Below are positions 1-7,974 of a DNA stretch of 39,516 bases, piece by piece. Source of the DNA: JAYVJH01 sp043777595 (GTDB lineage: Bacteria > Bacteroidota > Bacteroidia > Cytophagales > Spirosomataceae); NCBI GenBank assembly GCA_043777595.1, contig JAYWHT010000069.1:1-39516 (forward strand). The letters are read 5' to 3'. The translations under genes were made by a program, and so were the position numbers. Within the stretch, counting starts at the first letter, position 1. Each line of letters starts with the position of its first letter. A model generated the notes under the pieces. The model ran no database searches. It saw only the letters and a list, made by a program, of their open reading frames with translations, and was not told where the DNA came from.

Positions 1-156
1 AAAATAACAGCTTTAACATTCGCAATATTTTTAAATTTTATTGCCGAAATGCCCATTTTACAGGTCAAAAACTTTATCTTTTAATTAGCACAATCCGTTA
101 GTCAAGTACTTAAAAATAAGTCAAAACCATGTCTGTATTATGAACAACAACATCAA

Positions 157-819
157 ATGATAAAATTAACTAATATCGCCAAACATTTTCCTGCGGGGTT
201 TGGCAAGAGCTACGTGTTACGCAATATCAATATTGACATCAAAACGGGTGAGTTTGTGTCAATCATGGGGCCGAGTGGCTCTGGCAAGTCCACACTCTTG
301 CATATTTTGGGACTACTCGAAGAAGCCTCTGAGGGAGAATACCTCTTTGAAGACACTCCCGTACAGAAACTCAACGAAAAACGCCGAACCGACCTACACC
401 GCAATCAGATTGGTTTTGTGTTTCAAGCCTATCACCTCATAGACGAATTGACGGTTTATGAAAACATCGAAACGCCACTACTCTACAAAGGCCAAGGTGG
501 CAGCGAGCGCAAAAGTCGGGTAGCGGATATGTTGGACAGGTTTAATATTGTGGGCAAAAAAGACCTTTTTCCGAGCCAGCTATCAGGTGGACAGCAGCAG
601 TTGGTGGGTATTGCACGGGCATTGGTAGCCGAACCAAAAATAATTTTTGCCGATGAGCCAACTGGTAATCTACACTCAGAGCAAGCCCAGCAAATTATGG
701 AACAGTTTAAGGAATTGAACCAAAAAGACAAAGTAACCATTGTACAAGTAACTCACTCTGAGGCAAATGCGGCTTACGGAAACAGAACGATAAGACTAAA
801 AGACGGTTGGTTAGAGTGA
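157..819 (+). CDS. ABC transporter ATP-binding protein (LolD/MacB-like)
   Basis: Cytoplasmic ATPase subunit of an ABC transporter of the LolD/MacB/FtsE group, which powers lipoprotein or substrate extrusion through a partner permease. The 220-aa protein has Walker A GPSGSGKST at about residues 38-46, a Q-loop (FVFQAYHL), the signature LSGGQQQ near 142 and Walker B IIFADEP. After Walker B the D-loop reads NLHS where the family nearly always has NLDS, so the conserved Asp is His. The signature is followed by QQLVGIARAL rather than the usual RQRVAIARAL. No permease lies beside it: the next gene is on the opposite strand, and what lies to the left is outside the window. The ATP-binding fold is certain; the transported substrate is unknown. 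Confidence 0.9.
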   Translation: MIKLTNIAKHFPAGFGKSYVLRNINIDIKTGEFVSIMGPSGSGKSTLLHILGLLEEASEGEYLFEDTPVQKLNEKRRTDLHRNQIGFVFQAYHLIDELTVYENIETPLLYKGQGGSERKSRVADMLDRFNIVGKKDLFPSQLSGGQQQLVGIARALVAEPKIIFADEPTGNLHSEQAQQIMEQFKELNQKDKVTIVQVTHSEANAAYGNRTIRLKDGWLE

Positions 820-907
820 TATGGTGCGTTATTGAAGTGGCTGATAAAAGGTACACGGTATTTCGATTTTACTGACCCACGACACTGTACTATACACCCA
901 AGACTAT

Positions 908-1210
908 TCATATTTCTTCTAACAACGTTCTGAACGACACATATTTGCCGTTGTAGCGTTGCTGAACGTGGCTTTGTAGGGTGGGGGAGTGTTCGTTTTG
1001 ATAGGTCTCGTAGTCGTCGAGCGATTTGAAAAAATACTGAAAGGTATAAGTAACCCCGCCGTTATCGACTTCGGTCAATAGTTTTAATATTTTACTCTCA
1101 ACAGGCAAACCTGTGGCCATTACGGCTGGTACGTGTTGGGTTCGCATCCAGTAAATCAGCTCGGCCTCAATGGCGGGTTCTACACACATCGTTACGTTAT
1201 AAAGCAGCAT
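908..1210 (-). CDS. DUF4286 family protein
   Basis: Small 100-aa protein of the DUF4286 family, common in Bacteroidetes and of unknown function. Family hallmarks are visible: the start MLLYNVTMCVEP, the WMRTQHVPAVMATG segment, VTYTFQYFF, and the ending RYNGKYVSFRTLLEE. The length is normal for the family and suggests a small ferredoxin-like alpha/beta fold, with no signal peptide or membrane segment. It is transcribed divergently from the pseudouridine synthase gene. I saw no clear promoter box for it. Confidence 0.85.
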   Translation of the reverse strand: MLLYNVTMCVEPAIEAELIYWMRTQHVPAVMATGLPVESKILKLLTEVDNGGVTYTFQYFFKSLDDYETYQNEHSPTLQSHVQQRYNGKYVSFRTLLEEI

Positions 1211-1271
1211 ACAATAGTCTGGGTTCTGAATTTTAGATTCTACATTTTACATTTTACATTCCTAAGGAACG

Positions 1272-1279
1272 TATCTTTG
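1272..1279 (+). promoter_or_regulatory. Bacteroidetes -7 promoter box for the RluA-type gene
   Basis: TATCTTTG matches the Bacteroidetes primary sigma-factor -7 consensus TAnnTTTG. It overlaps the GTG at 1279, which could otherwise be read as the start codon, so transcription should begin around 1284-1287 and translation at ATG 1312. No TTG -33 element is evident; an ACATTTT tandem repeat occupies that region. Confidence 0.6.
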
Positions 1280-1311
1280 TGCAAGAAACAACAATTAAGC
1301 CGAAACTACAA

Positions 1312-2040
1312 ATGCGCCCATACTACGTTTTATACGAAGACAACCACTTACTGATAGTCAATAAAGCCCCTGGGCTACTCGTTCAGGCCGACCGAACGGG
1401 CGACATTTGTTTGTTAGATTTATTGAAAGACTACATCAAAGACAAATACGACAAACCTGGCGAGGCTTTTTTGGGAACAGTTCACCGAATAGACCGCCCT
1501 GTGAGCGGTATTGTGGTTTTTGCCCGAACCTCCAAAGCCCTTGAACGTATGAATGAACTGTTTAGAAAACGAGACATTCAAAAAACGTATTGGGCCGTTG
1601 TCAGGCGCAAACCCCGTGAAGCTTCGGGCAAATTGGTACATTGGCTCATCAAAGACGAAGGCCGAAACGTAGTAACAGCTTATGACTACCAAGCCACGCC
1701 CCAAGCCCAAAAAGCAGAACTAACTTACCGAGTAATAGGCGAAATAAACAAACATTTTTTGCTGGAAGTAACCCCACTCACAGGCCGCCCACATCAAATC
1801 AGGGTACAGTTGGCTGCGATGGGTAGTCCTATCAGAGGCGATGTCAAATATGGCTATGCACGCCCCAATCTCGACGGTAGCATCAACCTACACGCTCGGC
1901 GGTTGTTTTTTGAACACCCCGTCAAGAAAGAACCCATATTGTGCCGTGCCGCACTGCCCGAAGAAGCGTTTTGGGAAGAATTTTTGACGATTGACAACGA
2001 AGAAATTAAACCCGAACACCTGCCGTTTTTGTTTGAGTAA
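1312..2040 (+). CDS. RluA family pseudouridine synthase
   Basis: Isomerises uridine to pseudouridine in structured RNA (rRNA or tRNA). The catalytic motif HRIDRPVSG contains the essential Asp, at about residue 61 counting from ATG 1312, and the PLTGRPHQIRVQLAAMG block typical of RluA/RluC/RluD is present. The protein is about 242 aa and begins directly with the catalytic domain (YYVLYEDNHLLIVNKAPG), so there is no N-terminal S4 domain, as in short RluA/TruC-like members. An upstream GTG at 1279 would add 11 residues but lies inside the promoter box. The stop codon TAA (2038-2040) is the first triplet of a 47-bp repeat that recurs before the oxoprolinase gene. The exact RNA target cannot be told from sequence. 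Confidence 0.9.
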   Translation: MRPYYVLYEDNHLLIVNKAPGLLVQADRTGDICLLDLLKDYIKDKYDKPGEAFLGTVHRIDRPVSGIVVFARTSKALERMNELFRKRDIQKTYWAVVRRKPREASGKLVHWLIKDEGRNVVTAYDYQATPQAQKAELTYRVIGEINKHFLLEVTPLTGRPHQIRVQLAAMGSPIRGDVKYGYARPNLDGSINLHARRLFFEHPVKKEPILCRAALPEEAFWEEFLTIDNEEIKPEHLPFLFE

Positions 2041-2084
2041 CCATGTTTCAAATTCTGATAGACACAGGCGGTACTTTTACAGAC
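2038..2084 (+). repeat. 47-bp direct repeat, copy 1
   Basis: Bases 2038-2084 are identical to 4090-4136. The repeat runs from the TAA stop of the pseudouridine synthase gene through CC and the first 14 codons of the oxoprolinase reading frame (MFQILIDTGGTFTD). The two copies bracket the sulfatase gene exactly. Confidence 0.95.
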
Positions 2085-2108
2085 GACTGCCCATTTAAAA
2101 TTCATTAA
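2043..2108 (+). pseudogene. Duplicated 5' fragment of the oxoprolinase gene
   Basis: The frame starting at ATG 2043 encodes the same first 14 residues as the full oxoprolinase gene at 4095, then diverges into DCPFKIH and stops at TAA 2106-2108. It is a truncated copy of the start of that gene, left on the far side of the sulfatase. It may still be translated as a 21-residue peptide, because the bases around its start codon are duplicated too, but no function is expected. Confidence 0.75.
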
Positions 2109-2130
2109 TAAAAAAAAATTATTGGACAAT

Positions 2131-4071
2131 ATGAAACGAATCTGTTGTCACGCTTTAACCATTTTTAGCCTTGCTTTTACTTACACCAAAGGCACATTGC
2201 TCTCTACACTTTTGTATTTTATACCTGTGTATGCGACTGCTATGATTTTGGGGTTTTTCTCTTTGTTATTGGTTTTTATTTATTTTTTGACAAAAAAAGA
2301 ACCTACTGACAGCCCTTTTTCTTGGAAAAATCTACTGAAAGTCAGTTTGTTAGGCACATTGCTTGGGTATATTTTTCAAATTGCGAATATTTGTATTTAT
2401 CTAAAAATAAGACAGATACCTATTGTTATTGGTGCTTTTGAAGACGAATTTTATCGTTCTGTTATCTTTTTACTACCTTGCTTGATGGTTGGCGAGTTGC
2501 TTTATGGCTTGGTTAAAAATTCTAAATGGCGATTGACGGTATTGAGCGTTTTGATGCTTGGTGGATTTGGTTTTTACTTGAAAAATCTGCTGGCCGTTGA
2601 GACATCAAAAATGTATCCAGCCATTGCGAAAACATCAAAAGACAAACCCAATGTAGTGCTTATTTTGGCAGATGATTTGGGCTTGGGCGATTTATCGTAC
2701 AATGGTCAAACAAAATATCAAACGCCAAATATTGACGCATTGGCTGCCGAAGGTATCAATTTTAAAAATGCGTTTTGTTCTGCGCCAATTTGTTCGCCAT
2801 CAAGAGCTGGATTATTGATTGGAGAATACCAACAGCGACATGGTTTTGAACACCTGACCGATGCTTTTTCGGGGCACCCTTACGCTCGAAAAGCAGATTT
2901 TGCTGCCGATGGACATCAGTTGGGTAGCGATGAAACATATTGGTGGCAAACAGAAGTCGAACGCCGAGGTCTTGACCCTTCGACGACCACGATTGCTGAG
3001 TTTATGAAAGAAGATGGCTATGCAACGGCAGCCATTGGCAAATGGCATATTGGCGTTTTGCCTCGCTATCAGCCTCAAAATCAAGGCTTTGACTATTCGC
3101 TTTGTACTTATAGTGCAGGAATGTTTTATCTTACGCCATATCAAAGCGATACGGTTGCTTCGTTTTTTCATCATAACAATTTCTTTGAAAAATTAGAACA
3201 TCAGCTCATGGTCTATCAACTTTTTGAAAATGGAAAACCGTCAAAAAGAGAAAAAGAAATTTTTACAACTGAGCTTTTTACACAAGAGGGCATTGATTTT
3301 ATAGAAAAAAACAAAGAAAATCGCTTTTTTCTTTACTTGCCCTATACTGCGGTGCATGGACCATTTCAAGCACCCAAACGCATTTATGACAAACTGACGA
3401 ACATCAAAAACCACGAAGAAAGGGTCTATGCTTCGATGGTTGTTTCGTTGGACGAAGCCGTTGGGCGCATCATGCAAAAACTAAAAACCCTACACTTAGA
3501 CGATAATACGATTGTGATTTTTACGAGCGACAACGGTGCGCCTCTGTATTTTAAAGCAGGAACGAACCAGCCTTACTATGGTGGCAAAATGAGTTGTTTT
3601 GAAGGCGGATTACGAGTGCCGTTTGTGATGCGCTGGAAAAATCATGTTGTGCCCACTACCTACGCCAAAGATGTCAGTTTGATGGACGTTTTCAAGACCG
3701 TTGCGGGACTTATTGACAAACCTATTCCTCAAAATGTAGCACGAGATGGCGTTAATTTATTGCCTTATTTGTCAGATACAACACAAACACCACACGATGC
3801 CTTATATTGGCGAGTTGGCTATGCCAAAGCAATCCACAAAGGCGAATGGAAATTGGATTTTAATGAAAAAGAGGGTTTTATGAATTTGAGAAACCTCAAA
3901 CTCGACCCTTACGAAACCCAAAATCTGGCCCAAACCTACCCCGACCGAGTGAGCGCATTGAAAAAAGAACTGACTAACTGGGAAAAAAAACTACAACCCA
4001 CACACTGGCGACATAGTTTAGATGCAAAAGTAGATGATGGCAAAGGGCGGCGATTTTATTTTCCGTGGTAA
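2131..4071 (+). CDS. Membrane-anchored sulfatase
   Basis: Type I sulfatase (alkaline-phosphatase superfamily) that would hydrolyse a sulfate ester after conversion of its active-site Cys to formylglycine. The active-site motif is CSPSR, with Cys at about residue 221 from ATG 2131. Metal ligands are seen in ILADDLGLGD and FTSDNGAP, and the conserved GGKMSCFEGGLRVPF lies before the C-terminal subdomain. Unlike ordinary secreted sulfatases it begins with about 155 residues holding four or five hydrophobic segments (about 22-55, 68-92, 110-130, 133-155), so the catalytic domain is tethered to the inner membrane and probably faces the periplasm. TTG at 2122 would add three residues. The gene looks more AT-rich than its flanks and is bracketed by a 47-bp direct repeat, which suggests acquisition. 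No maturase is nearby, and the substrate is unknown. Confidence 0.88.
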   Translation: MKRICCHALTIFSLAFTYTKGTLLSTLLYFIPVYATAMILGFFSLLLVFIYFLTKKEPTDSPFSWKNLLKVSLLGTLLGYIFQIANICIYLKIRQIPIVIGAFEDEFYRSVIFLLPCLMVGELLYGLVKNSKWRLTVLSVLMLGGFGFYLKNLLAVETSKMYPAIAKTSKDKPNVVLILADDLGLGDLSYNGQTKYQTPNIDALAAEGINFKNAFCSAPICSPSRAGLLIGEYQQRHGFEHLTDAFSGHPYARKADFAADGHQLGSDETYWWQTEVERRGLDPSTTTIAEFMKEDGYATAAIGKWHIGVLPRYQPQNQGFDYSLCTYSAGMFYLTPYQSDTVASFFHHNNFFEKLEHQLMVYQLFENGKPSKREKEIFTTELFTQEGIDFIEKNKENRFFLYLPYTAVHGPFQAPKRIYDKLTNIKNHEERVYASMVVSLDEAVGRIMQKLKTLHLDDNTIVIFTSDNGAPLYFKAGTNQPYYGGKMSCFEGGLRVPFVMRWKNHVVPTTYAKDVSLMDVFKTVAGLIDKPIPQNVARDGVNLLPYLSDTTQTPHDALYWRVGYAKAIHKGEWKLDFNEKEGFMNLRNLKLDPYETQNLAQTYPDRVSALKKELTNWEKKLQPTHWRHSLDAKVDDGKGRRFYFPW

Positions 4072-4089
4072 GTATTTACATTTAGAGTT

Positions 4090-4136
4090 TAACCATGTTT
4101 CAAATTCTGATAGACACAGGCGGTACTTTTACAGAC
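4090..4136 (+). repeat. 47-bp direct repeat, copy 2
   Basis: Identical to 2038-2084. This copy continues into the intact oxoprolinase gene, so it holds the original start of that gene, while copy 1 is the truncated one. Confidence 0.95.
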
Positions 4137-7100
4137 TGTATCGCCACTGCGCCCAACGGCCAAACGTTGCGTACCAAAGTGCTGAGTAGTAGTTTTTTAC
4201 GGGGTCAAATTATTGATTTTATTGCTGACAATCAAATCAGAATCAGTCATAACTGGGACTTTGAAACTTCGTTTTTGATTGGTTTTAGTTTTAGAATTGT
4301 AGGCAAAAGTGCATTTGTAAAAATCGAAAAAATTGAAAGTGATATTTGGACGTTAGCATCGCCTTTACAAGTTTTAGAATCTTGTGAAGGCTGTTTTTTT
4401 GAAATAACTAATTACGAAGAGGCCCCGATTTTGGCCACTCGTATCGTTACCCAAACACCTATCAACCAGCCATTTCCAGCCTTACAAATGCGACTTGGTA
4501 CTACCAAAGGTACAAATGCTCTACTCGAACGCAAAGGCGCAAAAGTGGCGTTGTTTGTTACCAAAGGCTTTAAAGATTTGTTGAGAATTGGCACACAACA
4601 GCGGCCAAATCTGTTTCAATTGGCTATTCCAGCACCCACACTTTTGTATGACCGAGTGATAGAAGTCGACGAAAGATTAAACGCCGATGGCGAAGTGATT
4701 GCCGATTTAAGAATGACGAGCGGGCGGCGTTCCGCTGACAAATTACGATTGATTGAGTTAGGAGAATCTGTGGCCATTTCGTTGATGCACAGCTACAAAA
4801 ACTCTGTTCACGAACAATTACTGAAAGAAAAAATCCAACGTCCAAAATTTAATACTTCCCTTTCATCTACTCTTTCGCCCAGCACCAATTACCTTCGCCG
4901 TACCCAAACAGCAGTGGTAAACGCTTATCTGCAACCCATTTTGTTAGATTATCTAACCAAAATCACTCAGCAACTTAATAACTCAACACTCGGCAACTCA
5001 ATAACCCAACCACTCAGTAACCTCTTGGTAATGAACAGTGCGGGAGGTTTGGTCAAGGCTCAAAACTTCGATGCCAAAGATAGTTTGTTGAGTGGCCCAG
5101 CGGGCGGTATGGTAGGTGCGGCGGCCATAGCCCAGCGGCTTGGTTTTGAGCGTTGTTTGACATTTGATATGGGCGGCACAAGTACCGACACCGCTCGCTT
5201 TGATGGCCGATTAGACTTACAATTTATAACCAAAATTGACGGCATAGAACTACATAACCCCACGCTCGCCATCGAAACCGTAGCTGCTGGTGGAGGGTCT
5301 ATTTGTAGTTTTGATGGCCAAAAACTACGTGTCGGCCCCGAAAGTGCGGGCGCAGACCCAGGCCCTGCTTGCTATGGATCGGGTGGGCCGCTGACCATTA
5401 CCGATGTCAATTTGTTGCTGGGTAAATTGGACGCTTCTCGTTTTGGTATTCCTATCCAGATTGAAAAATCGAGAGAAGTATTACAAAAAATTAGGGTAGA
5501 AATTGAGCAAAAATCAAATCAAAATTTGTCAGAAGATGAACTTCTGAAAGGTTTTGAACAGATTGCCAACGAAAAAATGGCTGAGGCCATTCGCCGTATT
5601 TCGGTAGCTCGGGGTTTCGACCCCAAAGACTACCCGCTATTGGCTTTTGGTGGTGCTGGTGGTTTACATGGTTGCCAGTTAGCCGAAATATTAGGAATCC
5701 AGACAGTTATTTTACCTTACGATGCAGGGCTTTTGAGTGCTTACGGCATGGGTCAAGCACGCATTGAGCGCATTGCCAGTAAGCAAGTCTTACGAAATTT
5801 AGGCGATGTTGATTTAGATAAAATCTTGACCGAACTAACTACCGAAGCCACCGAAAAGCTAAAAAATGAGGGTGTTTTAGAAATAATAACTACAGCCAAG
5901 TTACTTTATTTGAGATTTAAAGGACAAGAAAATACGATAGAAATAGAAGCCCCACCCCTTGCCCCTCCTCGATGGGTTGGGGATTTGAATCAGGACACAA
6001 CCAAATTGAAGGCAATTTTTAAACAAAAATTCAGACAATTATATGGCTATTGTCCTGATAATCTGACGATTGAAGTAGAAAGTATAAAGGTAATTGTAAG
6101 CGAGGCTTCATTTACGAATTACGAATTACGATTGACGAATAATAAAAATACAAAACAGCAAAGTAACCCAATTACTCTACTACTCAATAACTCAAAACTC
6201 AAAACTACCCACAACTGGGACGATTTACGACCTAATGACACATTTGACGGCCCGGCTATTCTACTAAATACTACCTCAACCAGTTATATACCAGTAGGTT
6301 GGCGAGTAACGATTACAGAGTTTAGAGATGCGGTTGTGGCCCCCAAACCCCCGAAGGGGGCTTTAAAAAAAGCTCCCCCATCGGGGGCAGGGGGGGCTGG
6401 GCCTATCGAACTCGAGCTTTTTACCAATCGGTTTATGGCTATTGCCGAAGAAATGGGTGAACAACTGCGGCGGACGGCTTTTTCGGTAAATGTCAAAGAA
6501 CGGCTCGATTTTTCGTGTGCATTGCTCGACGACGAGGCCGAACTATTGGTCAATGCGCCCCATATTCCTGTTCATTTGGGGTCTTTGGGTATTTGTGCGA
6601 GGTTGATTTTAGAGAAACTGCCGCTTAATGTTGGGGACGTAATCATAACCAATCACCCCAAATACGGCGGCTCACATTTGCCCGATGTAACGCTACTGTC
6701 TGGGATTTTTACGGCTGACAATCAACTAATTGGTTATGCCATCAACCGAGCGCACCATGCCGAAATCGGGGGCCGAACGCCAGGCTCAATGCCGCCCGGT
6801 GCTACCAATTTGGCTGAGGAGGGTGTGGTGATATTGCCGACTTATTTAGTCAAAAATAATGAAATGCAGTGGGCAACAATCGAACAGTTATTTACCCAAA
6901 ACCAATTCCCAACTCGTGCTTTAACCGAAAATATTGCTGACATAAATGCTGCTTTGGCATCACTTAAATCTGGTGAGTTAGCACTTCAAAAATTAGTTGT
7001 TTTGCATGGTTTAGAAAATGTAAAGTACTACATGAAGTCGCTGAAAACCAGCACTTTCGAGGCTTTACAGATTGCCCTAAAACCTTTTGAAAACCAAATA

Positions 7101-7943
7101 CTAACTGCCACAGAAAGTATGGACGATGGCCGACAAATTTGTGTAAGTATAAAAAACTCCCCCTCTGGGGGTTGGTGGGCTTTCGATTTTAGCGGTACTT
7201 CGGCTCGCCACCCCAATAATCTTAATGCCAATTTGTCGATTATTTATTCTGCCATTTTGTATGTGTTGCGGTTATTGGTCAATAAAGATATTCCGCTCAA
7301 TGAAGGGTTGATGCAGGGTGTAAAGGTGATTTTGCCAGAAGATAGTTTCTTGCACCCTATTTTTACAGACGACCCCAAACAATGCCCCGCCGTGGTTGGT
7401 GGCAATACCGAAGTGAGCCAAAGGCTAACAGACACGCTACTCAAAGCCTTTGGGCTGGCGGCGTGCAGTCAGGGAACGATGAATAATTTTTTGTTTGGCA
7501 ATGAAGCAGGTGGTTATTACGAAACAATCTGCGGCGGCACAGGTGCAACCAATACTCAAAGTGGCCGTTCGGCAGTACATCAGCACATGACCAATACCCG
7601 CATAACCGACCCCGAAGAGTTGGAAAGACGTTATAAAGTACGCCTCAATCGGTTTGAAATTCGAGAAAACTCTGGTGGGAAAGGCCAGTTTTCGGGTGGT
7701 GATGGCGTTGTTCGAGAAATCGAATTTTTGGACAATCTCAAAGTAACGCTCATCAGTCAGCATCGCATCGTGCCTCCCTATGGCATGGCAGGCGGCCAAG
7801 ATGGCCAATGTGGACAGCAAACATTGATTAAAAAAGACGGACTGACAGAAAAATTAGCTGGCATTACGAGTTTTGAGGCCAATGCCCATGACCGAATTGT
7901 CATCGAAACCCCAGGCGGTGGTGGCTGGGGTAAAGCTAATTAG
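4095..7943 (+). CDS. Fused hydantoinase A/B protein (5-oxoprolinase type)
   Basis: ATP-dependent opening of a cyclic amide, most likely 5-oxo-L-proline to L-glutamate. At 1282 aa it is close to eukaryotic 5-oxoprolinase. The HyuA half (about 1-750) shows the actin-like phosphate motif DTGGTFTD, LGTTKGTNALLERKG, the FDMGGTSTD motif and ESAGADPGPACYG. The HyuB half (about 770-1282) starts at IELELFTNRFMAIAEEMG and contains ITNHPKYGGSHLPDV and a final ETPGGGGWG. Many bacteria keep HyuA and HyuB as separate genes; here they are joined by a linker encoded by a palindromic GC-rich repeat (6341-6402). Further low-complexity or palindromic inserts are translated at about residues 290-310, 618-632, 672-710 and 1021-1029, all in frame. 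Hydantoinase or acetone-carboxylase-like activities cannot be excluded. Confidence 0.9.
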   Translation: MFQILIDTGGTFTDCIATAPNGQTLRTKVLSSSFLRGQIIDFIADNQIRISHNWDFETSFLIGFSFRIVGKSAFVKIEKIESDIWTLASPLQVLESCEGCFFEITNYEEAPILATRIVTQTPINQPFPALQMRLGTTKGTNALLERKGAKVALFVTKGFKDLLRIGTQQRPNLFQLAIPAPTLLYDRVIEVDERLNADGEVIADLRMTSGRRSADKLRLIELGESVAISLMHSYKNSVHEQLLKEKIQRPKFNTSLSSTLSPSTNYLRRTQTAVVNAYLQPILLDYLTKITQQLNNSTLGNSITQPLSNLLVMNSAGGLVKAQNFDAKDSLLSGPAGGMVGAAAIAQRLGFERCLTFDMGGTSTDTARFDGRLDLQFITKIDGIELHNPTLAIETVAAGGGSICSFDGQKLRVGPESAGADPGPACYGSGGPLTITDVNLLLGKLDASRFGIPIQIEKSREVLQKIRVEIEQKSNQNLSEDELLKGFEQIANEKMAEAIRRISVARGFDPKDYPLLAFGGAGGLHGCQLAEILGIQTVILPYDAGLLSAYGMGQARIERIASKQVLRNLGDVDLDKILTELTTEATEKLKNEGVLEIITTAKLLYLRFKGQENTIEIEAPPLAPPRWVGDLNQDTTKLKAIFKQKFRQLYGYCPDNLTIEVESIKVIVSEASFTNYELRLTNNKNTKQQSNPITLLLNNSKLKTTHNWDDLRPNDTFDGPAILLNTTSTSYIPVGWRVTITEFRDAVVAPKPPKGALKKAPPSGAGGAGPIELELFTNRFMAIAEEMGEQLRRTAFSVNVKERLDFSCALLDDEAELLVNAPHIPVHLGSLGICARLILEKLPLNVGDVIITNHPKYGGSHLPDVTLLSGIFTADNQLIGYAINRAHHAEIGGRTPGSMPPGATNLAEEGVVILPTYLVKNNEMQWATIEQLFTQNQFPTRALTENIADINAALASLKSGELALQKLVVLHGLENVKYYMKSLKTSTFEALQIALKPFENQILTATESMDDGRQICVSIKNSPSGGWWAFDFSGTSARHPNNLNANLSIIYSAILYVLRLLVNKDIPLNEGLMQGVKVILPEDSFLHPIFTDDPKQCPAVVGGNTEVSQRLTDTLLKAFGLAACSQGTMNNFLFGNEAGGYYETICGGTGATNTQSGRSAVHQHMTNTRITDPEELERRYKVRLNRFEIRENSGGKGQFSGGDGVVREIEFLDNLKVTLISQHRIVPPYGMAGGQDGQCGQQTLIKKDGLTEKLAGITSFEANAHDRIVIETPGGGGWGKAN
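4964..5024 (+). repeat. Low-complexity ACTCAA/CAACTC repeat inside the oxoprolinase gene
   Basis: An irregular run built from AACTCAACACTC, CAACTCAATAACC and CCACTCAGTAAC units, encoding an Asn/Ser/Leu-rich stretch (about residues 290-310). A related run lies at 6168-6210 in the same gene. Confidence 0.5.
5948..5985 (+). repeat. C-rich/G-rich palindromic insert in the oxoprolinase gene
   Basis: CCCCACCCC is followed after a short spacer by GGGTTGGGG. The frame stays open and encodes APPLAPPRWVGDL. It has the same style as the elements at 6341-6402, 7156-7180 and 8868-8925. Confidence 0.5.
6111..6210 (+). repeat. Low-complexity tandem repeats inside the oxoprolinase gene
   Basis: ACGAATT is repeated in tandem (6114-6140), followed after a spacer by AACTCAAAACTC-type units (6168-6210). 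Both runs are translated into Asn/Thr/Leu-rich segments between the HyuA core and the HyuB half. Confidence 0.55.
6341..6402 (+). repeat. GC-rich palindromic element at the HyuA-HyuB junction
   Basis: CCCCCGAAGGGGG forms a near-perfect hairpin, GGGGGCTTT pairs imperfectly with AAAGCTCCCCC across an A-run, and CCCCCATCGGGGG forms another hairpin. It is translated as a Pro/Lys/Gly/Ala linker (APKPPKGALKKAPPSG) exactly between the two halves of the fusion protein. Confidence 0.7.
7156..7180 (+). repeat. Short C-rich/G-rich palindromic insert in the oxoprolinase gene
   Basis: CTCCCCCTCTGGGGG followed by TTGGTGGG, translated as NSPSGGWW inside the HyuB half. The residues look foreign to the domain. 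Confidence 0.45.
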
Positions 7944-7966
7944 ACCAAAATGATCTAATTAGCTTT
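7932..7966. terminator. Bidirectional terminator hairpin between convergent genes
   Basis: Perfect 13-bp inverted repeat (7932-7944 with 7954-7966, AAAGCTAATTAGA and its complement) with a 9-nt loop. The TAG stop of the oxoprolinase gene (7941-7943) lies inside the left arm. The hairpin sits between two convergent genes, so it could end transcription from both sides, although U-tracts are short. Confidence 0.6.
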
Positions 7967-7974
7967 GCTGGTTT

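Noticed and set aside
1..84. 27-codon open frame entering from the left edge and ending at TAA 82-84
   Set aside because: Short and AT-rich, a second frame is equally open, and no motif is visible; it could be the end of a gene but cannot be supported.
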